This document shows, piece by piece, positions 10,613-20,339 of a stretch of 64,000 nucleotides of DNA. The notes below the pieces were generated by a model, which was not told the DNA's origin, searched no databases, and saw only the letters and a program-made list of their open reading frames with translations. Made by a program: the position numbers and the translations under genes. Source of the stretch: Heterostelium album PN500 (taxonomy: Eukaryota > Evosea > Eumycetozoa > Acytosteliales > Acytosteliaceae); assembly GCF_000004825.1 (NCBI RefSeq), contig NW_008805068.1, positions 434,001 through 498,000 of the forward strand, in the 5' to 3' direction. Positions within the stretch are counted from its first letter, which is position 1. Each line of letters begins with the position of its first letter.

Positions 10613-11786
10613 ATGGGACAATCTACAAGCACTTTAAATAGTGGTATAATACGTAATAATCAAACTATATTACCGGATTTAATATGGAGAAATGTTATTG
10701 AGTTACTATCAGAGAATGAATGTAGAAAGCAACGACATCAATGGAATCCATTGTCATTGTCATTGATATCACACTATTGGTTAGTTAATATCATTGCTAA
10801 ATCAACACTTAGAATAACAACACTCAACAGTAAATCACAATTTATTATCGGCTTTCCATTGACTTTTCAAAGATCATACCATCAACTTAATAACAACAAC
10901 AATAATAATAATAACAATATAGATAGAAAGTTTAATATCTCTAAATTCACTTTGATCTACAAAGGAATCACCGATGGTACAACTAAAATAGATACTAGCT
11001 CTTTAATGTTCAAATTGAAAAGCACGGTCGGTAAACAACCGTTCCAATAATGTACCGTTGAAACTTGCAGCTTGGTTCCCAAACGTTGAAAAGCTGACAC
11101 TTAATCATGTCTATCATCGGCTGGTGAACACCCACGCCAAGGAACCTGGCGACCAACCGGAATCGCTTCTTGGCGGTATGAAACAACTGAGATATCTAGC
11201 GATAACCAATCAACCATTCGATCACCAGGAAGACAATCATGACAATCTCTTTAGGGAATATAGAAATGGTCCGACCGGTAAAGTCTTTCTCAAGGATATC
11301 GATGCTATCGGACACAATCTCCACACTCTCAAGCTTAAAGGTCGGACGATGCCTCCCAATCTACTAGGTTGGAACACTCTTGAGACAATGGTTAATCTCC
11401 GTACACTATCGATTCATAGTAACGTAAAGATGGATACCGATTATCTAGGTTTGCTATTGGAATCGTTTAGACTGAAGAAACTCTCTATTCACATGGATGA
11501 GCAACTACTCATTGGCTTTCTTCATTACAACAAAAACGTTCAACACTTGAAAGCACGTAGATTGAATTCCTTTGATTTCAAACTGGTCTATTCAGCTTTC
11601 GAGAGAGCTTTGACAATACCCAAAGATATAACAATGTTCTTCAGAGACGCCTTAATAAGAAGTGATCAGGAAATAGCATATCAACTGCCAATAGCTTTTA
11701 AGAACTCCAAAGACTGTATCATATCCTACCGAACAGAACACGAAAACAAACTAGACAAACTAAACAATCTTTTGACATTGGAATAA
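10613..11786 (+). pseudogene. F-box-like/LRR gene broken by internal deletion
   Basis: Bases 10613-11030 match the first 138 codons of the whole copy at 12541-14169, including the MGQSTSTLNSGII start and the ILPDLIWRNVIELL F-box-like helix. Homology then jumps. Bases after about 11031 correspond to 13359 onward, so about 404 bases (LRR region) are missing. Because 404 is not a multiple of three, the upstream frame ends at 11050 and the rest is open in another frame (11058-11786). The left breakpoint lies in a short GGT-containing repeat, which suggests microhomology-mediated deletion. A 145-residue N-terminal protein could still be made. Confidence 0.85.
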
Positions 11787-12080
11787 ACATTTGTCAATGT
11801 CAATTCTTGAATCTATAAAATCTATTGGTATAGAGCAACTGGTTCTACATTAAACAATATTTAAATTAGATAAATAGAAAACATTTTTTTATACTGTTAA
11901 TCACTTATCATTATAAAAAGCAGCAATCATTGGTCAATATGTATAAATAGAATGTTTAATTAATGCTGTTTTTCAAGAGAATAAATCAATTCTTTTATTG
12001 TTATTACAAATGATTATTAATAGTTAATTTTTGTTTGCTTTGTTTTGTTTAGTTTTGTTTAGTTTTGTTTTGTTGATTGT
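11787..12080. other. Spacer between the broken F-box-like gene and the CGL remnant
   Basis: This sequence is nearly the same as 14170-14421 in the right copy, with TTTTG-rich repeats (GTTTTGTTTA units) near 12040-12075. It is the 3' flank shared by two convergent genes. No gene is seen. Confidence 0.7.
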
Positions 12081-12145
12081 TTAGATCTTGTCCAATGCTT
12101 GTGAAAGATCAGCAATCAAATAGTTAACATCTTCAATACCAACTG
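12081..12145 (-). pseudogene. Vestige of a second cystathionine gamma-lyase gene (last 21 codons)
   Basis: The reverse strand reads [20 protein letters not shown] and a stop. It corresponds to 14422-14486 of the whole gene with one amino-acid difference (N-D-L becomes N-Y-L). Directly upstream of it on the minus strand, at 12147-12190, the sequence matches 15938-15983, which lies beyond the start of the whole gene. About 1.45 kb containing the rest of the gene has therefore been deleted. It is not functional. Confidence 0.85.
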
Positions 12146-12205
12146 CGTATGCTGAACTAGTAAAAAAAAAAAAAAAGTAAAATAAAAAATTTTTTTGATC
12201 ATCCA

Positions 12206-12432
12206 GATGAAAGTAACTAAATATTTCGGAATGATTTAACAAATAAAAAAAAACTGATAAATTTTTATCTAGATTACTTTTTTATTCTACTTTTAAGTTA
12301 AAATAATGGAAATTCTCCATAATCATTCATCCAATAAAATATTAAAGATTAATACTATTGCTATGGATTAATTGTATTTTAATTAAATAAAAAAAATACT
12401 GTCATAATCTTAAAATATGATTCTTTGTTCAA
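12206..12432 (+). repeat. Vestige of a second BPI gene: upstream flank fused to 3' end
   Basis: Bases 12206-12307 match 6373-6473 (BPI upstream) and 12308-12432 match 8384-8505 (last codons and 3' flank of BPI). The whole coding region between them, about 1.9 kb, is missing. This shows that the duplicated block once included the BPI gene. Confidence 0.8.
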
Positions 12433-12540
12433 ACCACCAATCAGGTTTACAAAAAGTTTTTTATATCAGACTTTCAAAAATTTTAAAACTTTTTGTAAAC
12501 ATTGTAAAAATAAAAATAGGAACATAGAGGAGGTAATAAA

Positions 12541-14169
12541 ATGGGACAATCTACAAGCACTTTAAACAGTGGTATAATACATAATAATCAAACTATATTA
12601 CCGGATTTAATATGGAGAAATGTTATTGAGTTACTATCAGAGAATGAATGTAGAAAGCAACGACATCAATGGAATCCATTGTCATTGTCATTGATATCAC
12701 ACTATTGGTTAGTTAATATCATTGCCAAATCAACACTTAGAATAACAACACTCAACAATAAATCACAATTTATTATCGGATTTCCATTGACTTTTCAAAG
12801 ATCATACCATCAACTTAATAACAACAACAATAATAAAACAGTTGATAGAAAGTTTAATATCTCTAAATTCACTTTGATCTACCAAGGAATCACCGATGGT
12901 ACAACTAAAATAGATACTAGCTCTTTAATGTTCAAATTGAAAAGCACGGTCGGTGTTAAGCTTGGTGTAGACCGCTGGTTAGAGCTGTACAATGAAGCAC
13001 TGCTTTCTTTCTGGTCGGTGGAATCGTTCGCCGCTGTAGGATTGCCTCTCAACCAGAATATAGATTGTCTCTCGATAAGCAACCAACTGAGGAATCTAAC
13101 TGTCTATGCCACTCACGGACATCTTTTCAAACTAAACAATCTAAGCTCGTCTTTTCCTCTGCTGCAGAGACTGCATCTCTGTGCAAACGAAAACTTTGGT
13201 ATTATGACCAACCTGATTCTACCACAACTGCACCGCATGAAATCGCTAACGAATCTTTCGCTTGGCGACTACTTCACTGTGATACCGATGATAGATCCAC
13301 AGCCGCTAACCAACATTAAGACACTGTCGCTGAACTACATCCACAAAACCCAATGGGTAGATAACCGTCCCAATAAAGTACCGTTGAAACTCGCAGCTTT
13401 GTTCCCAAGCGTTGAAAAGCTGACACTCAATCATATCTATCATCGGCTGGTGAACGCCCACGACAAGGAACCTGGCGACCAACCGGAATCGCTTCTTGGC
13501 GGTATGAAACAACTGAGATATCTAGCGATAACCAATCAAACACCATTCGATCACCAGGAAGACAATCATGACAATCTCTTTAGGGAATATAGAAACGGTC
13601 TGACCGGTAAAGTCTTTCTCAAGGATATCGATGCTATCGGACACAATCTTCACACTCTCAAGCTTAAAGGTCGGACGATGCCACCCGATCTACTCGGTCG
13701 GAACACTCTTGAGACAATGGTTAATCTCCGTACACTATCGATTCATAGCAACGTAAAGATGGATACCGATTATCTAGGTTTGTTATTGAAATCGTTTAGA
13801 CTGAAGAAACTCTCTATTCACATGGATGAGCGACTACTCATTGGCTTTCTTCATTACAACAAGAACGTTCGACACCTGAAAGCACGTAGATTGAATTTCT
13901 TTGATTTCAAACTGGTCTATTCAACTTTCGAGAGAGCTTTGACAATACCCAAAGATATAACAATGTTCTTCAGAGACGCCTTAATAAGAGGTGATCAGGA
14001 ATTAGCATATCCACTGCCAATAGCTTTTAAGAACTCCAAAGACTGTATCATATCCTACCGAACAGAACATGAAAACAAACTAGACAAACTATACAATCTT
14101 TTAATGTTTATTCCAATTCCAATGTCAATACTTGAATCTATTGGTACAGAGCAAATGGTTCTACATTAA
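12541..14169 (+). CDS. F-box-like/LRR family protein (whole copy)
   Basis: Single-exon gene of 542 residues. Residues about 19-70 (ILPDLIWRNVIELL, then LSLSLISHYWLVNIIAKST) have the helix pattern of a divergent F-box. An Asn-rich linker follows at about 97-103, and then about ten irregular leucine-rich repeats up to the C-terminus. The relatives are 52551-54125, the left-edge fragment 1-629 and the broken copy 10613-11786. The start follows a purine-rich leader shared with the broken copy. F-box proteins recruit substrates to SCF ubiquitin ligases through LRRs. That role is inferred here, because the Skp1-binding consensus is weak. The gene lies tail to tail with cystathionine gamma-lyase. 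Confidence 0.82.
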   Translation: MGQSTSTLNSGIIHNNQTILPDLIWRNVIELLSENECRKQRHQWNPLSLSLISHYWLVNIIAKSTLRITTLNNKSQFIIGFPLTFQRSYHQLNNNNNNKTVDRKFNISKFTLIYQGITDGTTKIDTSSLMFKLKSTVGVKLGVDRWLELYNEALLSFWSVESFAAVGLPLNQNIDCLSISNQLRNLTVYATHGHLFKLNNLSSSFPLLQRLHLCANENFGIMTNLILPQLHRMKSLTNLSLGDYFTVIPMIDPQPLTNIKTLSLNYIHKTQWVDNRPNKVPLKLAALFPSVEKLTLNHIYHRLVNAHDKEPGDQPESLLGGMKQLRYLAITNQTPFDHQEDNHDNLFREYRNGLTGKVFLKDIDAIGHNLHTLKLKGRTMPPDLLGRNTLETMVNLRTLSIHSNVKMDTDYLGLLLKSFRLKKLSIHMDERLLIGFLHYNKNVRHLKARRLNFFDFKLVYSTFERALTIPKDITMFFRDALIRGDQELAYPLPIAFKNSKDCIISYRTEHENKLDKLYNLLMFIPIPMSILESIGTEQMVLH

Positions 14170-14421
14170 ACAATATTTAAATTAGATAAATAGAAAACAT
14201 TTTTTTTATACTATTAATATTAATCACTAATCATTATAAAAAAGCAATCATTGGTCAATATGTATAAATAGAATGTTTAATTAATACTGTTTTTCAAGAG
14301 AATAAATCAATTCTTTTATTGTTATTACAAATGATTATTAATAGTTAATTTTTGTTTTGCTTTGTTTTGTTTAATTTTGTTTTGTTTTGTTTAGTTTTGT
14401 TTTGTTAATATTATTGATTGT

Positions 14422-15774
14422 TTAGATCTTGTCCAATGCTTGTGAAAGATCAGCAATCAAATCGTTAACATCTTCAATACCAACTGACAAACGAATCAAA
14501 GTATCGGTAATACCCAACTTGATTCTCTCCTCCAATGGTACAGAAGCATGAGTCATCAATGATCTGGAAATAATTAATAGAATGATTATTATTAGTAATT
14601 TGAAAAAACATTTGAACTTGATGATGATGGTAATTCAAATTTGAAATGTTTCAACTTACGGTAATTCAACCAAACTTTCAACACCACCCAAACTTTCGGC
14701 CAATGCGAATACCTTGAGGTTCTCCAAGATCTTCTTTGATTCGTCGAGTCCACCCTTGCAGAAGAAAACGACCATACCACCGTAACCCTTCATTTGACGC
14801 TTGCAAATCTCGTGTTGTGGATGCGATGGCAAACCTGGGTAGATGACACGATCGACCTTTGGATGTGACTCTAGGAATTTGCAGACGGCGAAAGCGTTCT
14901 TCTCGTGCTCTCTCATTCTGACGTGGAGAGTCTTGATACCACGAATGGCGAGGAAACAATCGAATGGCGATGGCACGGCACCGATTGAGTTTTGGAGGAA
15001 TTTGAGCTTGGCGTAGAGTGCCTCGTCGTTGGTTGCCAGACATCCCATGACGACGTCAGAGTGACCGTTGATATACTTGGTGATGGAGTGCATGACGATG
15101 TCGGCACCCAAGTCCAATGGATTCTGGAAGTATGGCGACATGAAGGTGTTGTCGACCACCAAGATGGCGTTCTTGCTGTGTACAAAGTCGGCGACCAACT
15201 TGATGTCGGCGACCTTCAACAATGGATTGGTTGGAGTCTCCAACCATACCAACTTGGTCTTCTCTGTGAAAGCGGCAGCCAATTGATCCAAATTGGACAT
15301 ATCGACGAAACTGAACTTCATACCAAAGTTGGCGGCAACACGTGACATGTAACGTCTGGTTCCACCGTAGACGTCATCGACAGAGATAACCTCGTCACCC
15401 GATTGGAGTGAGTTGATAATGGTAGTCAAAGTAGCCAAACCACTTGCAAATGTTAAAGCATACTTGGCATTCTCTGCAGCTGCCAAACATTCCTCCAAAG
15501 CTTTTCTAGTTGGATTACCTGATCTTGAGTAATCATATCCCTAAACAATAGTAATAGTAATAACAATAATTATATATTAGTTTTGATCTTTTCTCTCTCT
15601 CTCTCTCTCTCTCTCTTTGAATATTAGTAATATACATACACCTGGCAATACATTTGGTGATGGTTGCAAGAAAGTGGTTGACAAAGAAATTGGGAGGATG
15701 ACAGCGCCTGAAGTTGGTTCAGCTGGTTGACCAGCATGAATAACCTTTGTTCCGATTCTATAGTTATTGGCCAT
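14422..15774 (-). CDS. cysA: Cystathionine gamma-lyase
   Basis: PLP enzyme of reverse transsulfuration that cleaves cystathionine to cysteine, 2-oxobutyrate and ammonia. Three exons on the minus strand: 15640-15774, 14660-15540 and 14422-14563. Total 385 residues, matching the family. Diagnostic blocks are [11 protein letters not shown] after the first splice, [21 protein letters not shown], and [12 protein letters not shown], whose Lys (about residue 202) forms the Schiff base with PLP. The C-terminal block [16 protein letters not shown] spans the second splice and [11 protein letters not shown] ends the protein. No organelle signal is seen, so it is probably cytosolic. Introns are 99 and 96 bases; the first holds a (TC)n tract. 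A deleted second copy is at 12081-12145. Confidence 0.95.
15592..15616. repeat. (TC)n microsatellite in the first CGL intron
   Basis: An unbroken TC dinucleotide run of about 25 bases. On the coding strand it reads as a purine (GA) tract shortly after the 5' splice site. Confidence 0.9.
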
Positions 15775-16362
15775 CTTTATTTATATGTATATATATATGT
15801 GTAAATGTTAAATATGTAAAATATGTAATTTTAAATTTGTTTAATTGATGATATTATTGGTGGTTTTTGAATGATATTTTTTTTGTTTAAAACAAATTTG
15901 TTGTCAAAAATATTGGCATAGAAATCAACGCTTATAATATGCTGAACTAGTAAAAAAAAAAAAAAGTAAAATAAAAAATTGGGAAAACAGATGATTCTCA
16001 TTCGATTAGAGAATACTTCTTTTACCTCAGCACAACACAATCCCAAAAAAAGAAAATTAAAAATAATTTTTCTTTTTTTTCTTTTTTTTTTTTTTCTTTT
16101 TTGTTTTTATAATCTGATCTTATCTTTCTTTCTTTTAATTAATAAAATATTCTGGAATGGAAACTGGGGAATTCAATTCGTTTTAAGACATCTGGTCACA
16201 ATAATAATTGTTACCATCAACTTTTATTTTAAAAACAAAATATGTTGTTTTTAAAAAGAAATATCATAACTATGCAAAAAAAAAAAAAAAAAAATGAAAA
16301 ATGAAAATGAATGAAAAGTAATTTGAAAAAAATACAAAAGAAATAATATATTCATTTAAAAA
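15775..16362. other. Divergent promoter spacer between CGL and BLOC1S6
   Basis: A/T-rich sequence. Bases 15938-15983 recur at 12147-12190. A pyrimidine-rich tract (mainly T with C) spans about 16068-16105. The open frames here are low-complexity and not credible genes. Confidence 0.7.
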
Positions 16363-17328
16363 ATGACAGAAGTAGATATTACTACTAATAATAATAATAC
16401 ATCTACAAATGATGATGTAAATAATAATAATAATGATAACAATGTAGAAGATAGTAATAATAGTGTAAATAGTAAAAAACAAGATTCATCGAATAATGTT
16501 AATGTCACCACTGGTGAAATAGAACAACAACAACAACAACAACAACACCCAGTAGAACAAACACATAACAATATATTAACATCACAACAAGCATTGCAAT
16601 TGGAGATGAATGAAGTAAGCAATGAAATGAATAAAGCTATTCCACAGCTAACAGAGGGTATCTTGCTAATGACAAAGATCCCTCTCGACGCACTCACTAT
16701 GAAACTATTGGAGTTACAAAAAGAACAGACTGCACTACTCTCACTGATGTCAAGTGAGAATCAAAAACTACAAAGTGTTAAGGGTGTAGATATTATTTTT
16801 GAAAATGTAAGTGTGCATTTCAGCCAGCCAGCAATCAATTGAATTATTATAAATGTATAGAATATCATTATATTTATATCATTAGTATCAGTCAGTTCAT
16901 TATCTAGATAGAATGAGCTAAATATAATGATATTTTTATATATTTATTCATCATTTTTGAAATCTGTATCTTATCATCTAATTATCATAAAATATAATGA
17001 TTTTTATATTATCGTTATTCTTTCTTTTTTTTTTTTTTTTTTTTTTAGTTTTAAGAAGATCAATGAATATCTATTAAAAGTTCAGACAATGAAGAAAGAG
17101 ATGTCGAATGTCAAGGAGAGAATGACTAAACTTCAAAAGAGAGCAGTCAACTTGAAGGAAAAGAAACAACAGCATATCAATAATTTAAATGAGCGTGTCG
17201 AAAAAGCATTGCAAAGAGAGAGAGATCTCACTGTAAAACCATCACCACAACTTGTACAACAGCAGCAACAACAACAACTTCAACCACAAAAGTCTAAAGA
17301 ATCTTTAAACACGAATGTTAATTTATAA
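16363..17328 (+). CDS. bloc1s6: BLOC-1 subunit 6 (pallidin) homologue
   Basis: Likely subunit of the BLOC-1 complex, which acts in traffic to lysosome-related organelles. Exons 16363-16806 and about 17056-17328 give about 238 residues. The N-terminus is Asn/Gln-rich (residues 1-65). LTEGILLMTKIPLDAL (about 98-113) and then long coiled coil follow. The block MTKLQKRAVNLKEKKQQ and the tail ERDLTVKPSP match the end of pallidin. The donor is GTAAGT. The acceptor next to the T-tract (AG at 17047-17048) would give an immediate stop, so I use the next AG (17054-17055), with a further AG three bases later. The acceptor choice is uncertain by one codon. Identity rests on the coiled-coil pattern, which can mislead, but the tail match is specific. 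Confidence 0.7.
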
Positions 17329-17729
17329 ATAAATATATTATTATTAGTTTGACAAACAAACTTGGCTTGACTTTGAAGTTTCTACTTTAAATAATAACGT
17401 TATTTAAAATGCATTGCAAAATAACTTTTATTCAACAACTTTTCAAAAAAACAAAAATAAAAACCGTCAGATTTTTATTTTTGGGTGTTTCATCTCAAAA
17501 AGTCTTTGAATCAAGTTTCTGTTTTGGGGGTGAATTATTTCGAAATTAGTTGAAAAAAATAGAATCACAGAAAAAAATGATTGATTATGAAACAACAGAT
17601 TTTTGAAAATAGCACAGATCAAAATAAAAACAAAATTTTAAAAAAAAAAAGAACTGTTGTTCACACACGATCCGATATGTTATTAATAATAATTAATATA
17701 ATTTTATTAAATTAAAAAAAAAATAAAAT
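17329..17729. other. Convergent intergenic spacer
   Basis: About 400 bases between two converging genes, with A/T runs. Nothing else is recognised. Confidence 0.6.
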
Positions 17730-18411
17730 TTATTTAGTATTATTGGTTTTACAATATATATGGTCATTCACTGTTTTTGTTGAGATAGCATATTTACCAT
17801 ACTCAAATTCTACTGTCACAGTGTTAAAAAGTGAGTTGATTTTAAAGCTAATTGATTCAACCACAAATCTTGCAGCAACTCCTGATTTAAGGGTATCTCT
17901 GAACCACCAGTCGTTGGTAATCAATTTTGGATACTTGAAACTTCTCTCTCCATTTGGGTCAAGTAGAGTGCACTTGTAGTGATGTATAATAACTGACATT
18001 TTGGTATCAAAAGAAATAGACGGAGCTACTTGAGGTGAATGAGAAAGTTGTGAAATGAATTGCATAGGAGATGTTTCAAAGCCATCTTTAGTCACACCAG
18101 TGATTGTTTTGTATGAACTAAATTTGACTTTTCCATCTGTCACTATTCCTTTTCTTTTTCTACCTCTGGTATGATATAGTTCAGTCGCTACTGGGGAAGT
18201 TGGTCCACCTGTAGTCAGAGCGTTTGGCACAGCTTCAATATGGGTTGTTGTACTAACGGTTCTTGGATTTGACCCAACTGGTGTAGGTGGATTTAACTCG
18301 GTCGTTGTTGGCTCTCGACCTCTTGATCCTGGACTGAGTCTTCTATTAGTGTATTTTTTGGCATAACTGTTCTCACCTACTTGATTGTTTGATAAAGTAA
18401 AAGATCTATTT
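17730..18411 (-). CDS. Hypothetical protein, 5' exon not found
   Basis: The frame is open from 18411, where an acceptor (TTTTAAAG on the minus strand) seems to end an intron, down to the TAA at 17730: 226 codons and the stop. The N-terminal half is basic, with Ser/Thr/Pro (RRLSPGSRGREP, GRKRKG). The C-terminal half (about residues 130-226) looks like a compact mixed alpha/beta domain with NDWWFRDTL and a TVTVEFEYGKYAIST strand pair. I do not recognise the family. The start codon should lie in a 5' exon within 18420-18660, but no ATG with a matching donor and phase stands out. It converges on the BLOC1S6 gene. Confidence 0.5.
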
Positions 18412-18871
18412 CTTTAAAATAAAATAAATAAAATAAATTGTATTTATTAATAAATTACAATTCAATGAATGTGATTCACAACAAATTTTAATTATTAATT
18501 TATTTTTGTCATCTTTTTGTTATAAATATTTATAAATATAAGTATTTTGGAATAAACTTATGTCATTCTCTTAAACTATAGTGAAAAAAAATAAAATAAA
18601 ATAAAAATAAAAAAACAATTAAAATTGATTGATTGGAAGATTTTTGTTGATGTTTAAATAAATCAAAAGTGTGAGTGGGGTTCAAAAATGGGCCAAGGTT
18701 ACCTGTTTTTGTTTTGTAAAAATTTTTATTTTTGTATTGTTGATTGTTCTTTGATTTTTGAAAACAAAATAAATAATAATATTGATACTATTTCATTATT
18801 TATTTTCTATAGATTTAATTGTATTACAAAATATTTTTTAAGAGAAAAATCAACTATTTTAAAAAATAAAA
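18412..18871. other. Divergent spacer, probable 5' exon region of the minus-strand gene
   Basis: A/T-rich DNA that must contain the promoter of the glycosyltransferase gene and probably the missing first exon of the gene at 17730-18411. A pyrimidine-rich acceptor-like motif (TTTTTTCACTATAG on the minus strand) lies near 18580. Confidence 0.5.
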
Positions 18872-19874
18872 ATGCTGTTGAGGAATAAATATTCCATAGT
18901 AGTTTTATGTGCTTTTTTAATAACGGTTGGCTTTATATTGTTTGATAGCTACCAATTGGAATTGGTGCCAAGCAATAATAATAAAGAGAATCGTGATGTA
19001 ACAATTGGATCGGTAGAGGAAGAGGAATTCGAAAGTACAGAGGAAGAATTCGAAGAACCGGAGGTAACAGATCCACCACCCACAACAAAACCACCACTGC
19101 CGACCACACAGAGCGGTCCTTATATTACTTTTGTTCTTTTGACTGCCGACGGTTTCAAAGAGACAAGAACCAAAGCTATCAGAGAAACATGGGCAAAGCG
19201 AGCGGTTGCCAAAGGTTGGAGAGTGTTCTATTACTCAGAAACCGATATGGGTTCACCAAACGACACTATCCCAACACTCGAAGAAGATAAATCAGGATAT
19301 GGTAACGACAAGAAACAATGGAGAGCATGGGGACATGCCAACAACGAACAAGTACAATCCACTTGGTACATCAAAGTTGATGACGATGCATACCTCCACG
19401 TCGATCGTCTTGAAAAAACTCTAGCAAAATTAGACCCTGAAGGTGTCAAAGTTTACGGTAGATGTAAGTAGATCAACTATTACAATTGTCAGCAGACAAT
19501 CATTCAATCAATCAATATAATATCAGAAATTGATTTATTAACAAATGGTTATTAACTTTTTTTTTTTTTTTTTAGGTGATAATTTTACATGGGAACCAAA
19601 ACCATTTTGTGATGGTGGATCGGCTATTATTTTAACAAGAGGTGCTTTAGCAGCAATGATGAAATGGTATTATGAAGGAAAATGTAAAGATACAGGTCAT
19701 AATGATTTAAGTACTTCATGGTGTTTTGTTGATAATGGTGCTTATCTTACACCAATTCCAGGTTTACATGGTGAGCCACCAGCCAACTGGCATGAATTAT
19801 CCACAGATATTACATGGCATCATCTTGATCCAGATGGAGTTCGAAGAGTGGATAATATATTTTATTATAAATAA
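18872..19874 (+). CDS. GT31-like (fringe/core-1 type) glycosyltransferase, type II membrane protein
   Basis: Probable Golgi beta-1,3-glycosyltransferase of 296 residues. Exons 18872-19463 and 19576-19874 (donor GTAAGT, T-tract acceptor TTTAG, phase 1). Residues 7-27 are a signal-anchor helix after the short basic start MLLRNKYS. A Glu- and Pro/Thr-rich stem follows (about 45-85). The catalytic domain begins PYITFVLLTADGFKETRTKAIRETW. The metal-binding DxD motif is in WYIKVDDDAYLHVDRL (about residues 167-182), and FCDGGSAIILTRGAL after the splice is the fringe-like CGGAG equivalent. The family is clear from these blocks. The acceptor and donor sugars cannot be told. Confidence 0.85.
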
Positions 19875-20339
19875 ATCTTTGATAATAATAATATACAATT
19901 TATAATATTACAATTATCATCAAGTACAACACTTAGGTTTTCATGTAGAAACCCCTCGAAGAAAAAAAAAAAGTTAAATAAAAATTGGATTTTTTATTTT
20001 AATCAATAAATATTCAGAACAACCAAGTTTTAATTCAATTTTTTCTACTCCCCAAGAACAAAAAAGAAAAAAATAAATTGTCAAATAAATAAATACCAAA
20101 AAGTGATAGATTGTATTAAAAGTTAATTATCATTTACGTTTATTGGTAGAATTTTTTGAAAAATGAAATTGTTGAATTATTACTATCAGATGTATAAATT
20201 TCTAAAACTTGGTTAGATGAGCATAGATTTTCATGTGGTATAGTATCAGTACAATCATCATTGTAAGTAACATTTGGCAAGTTTGTTTGTAAATTGGCAG
20301 GTAATCCATGTGTCGATGTTCTAACTCTTTTTTGTTTTG
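19875..20339. other. Spacer with a short minus-strand open frame
   Basis: A/T-rich. It contains a 68-codon minus-strand frame (20140-20346) with a plausible amino-acid mix (QKRVRTSTHGLPANLQ) that may be the last piece of the decayed gene to its right. It is not convincing alone. Confidence 0.4.

Larger units (their letters stand above)
6361..12195 (+). repeat. Left copy of a tandem duplicated block (BPI, F-box-like, CGL remnant)
   Basis: The block runs from the BPI upstream flank through an F-box-like gene to the end of a cystathionine gamma-lyase gene. Homology to the right copy is visible at 6373-6473 (to 12206-12307), 8384-8505 (to 12308-12432), 10545-11990 (to 12465-14340) and 12060-12190 (to 14400-14486 plus 15938-15983). 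In this copy BPI is whole, the F-box-like gene has lost about 404 bases, and the CGL body is gone. About 2 kb (roughly 8550-10545) has no counterpart in the right copy. Edges are approximate. Confidence 0.75.
12196..15985 (+). repeat. Right copy of the tandem duplicated block (BPI remnant, F-box-like, CGL)
   Basis: This copy keeps whole F-box-like (12541-14169) and CGL (14422-15774) genes. Its BPI gene is reduced to the upstream flank joined to the extreme 3' end. The right edge is near 15985, after the shared string TATGCTGAACTAGT and its A-run. Together with the left copy it shows reciprocal gene loss after duplication. Confidence 0.75.

Noticed and set aside
14656-15498. Single open frame as the complete cystathionine gamma-lyase
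   Set aside because: It is only the middle exon (14660-15540 by splice sites); two further exons supply the N- and C-termini.
16068-16254. Phe-rich hydrophobic frame
   Set aside because: It is coded by a T-rich tract; no gene signal is present.
18688-18888. 66-codon plus-strand frame MGQGYLFLF...
   Set aside because: The composition is T-rich spacer-like; it overlaps the leader of the glycosyltransferase gene and has no homologue.
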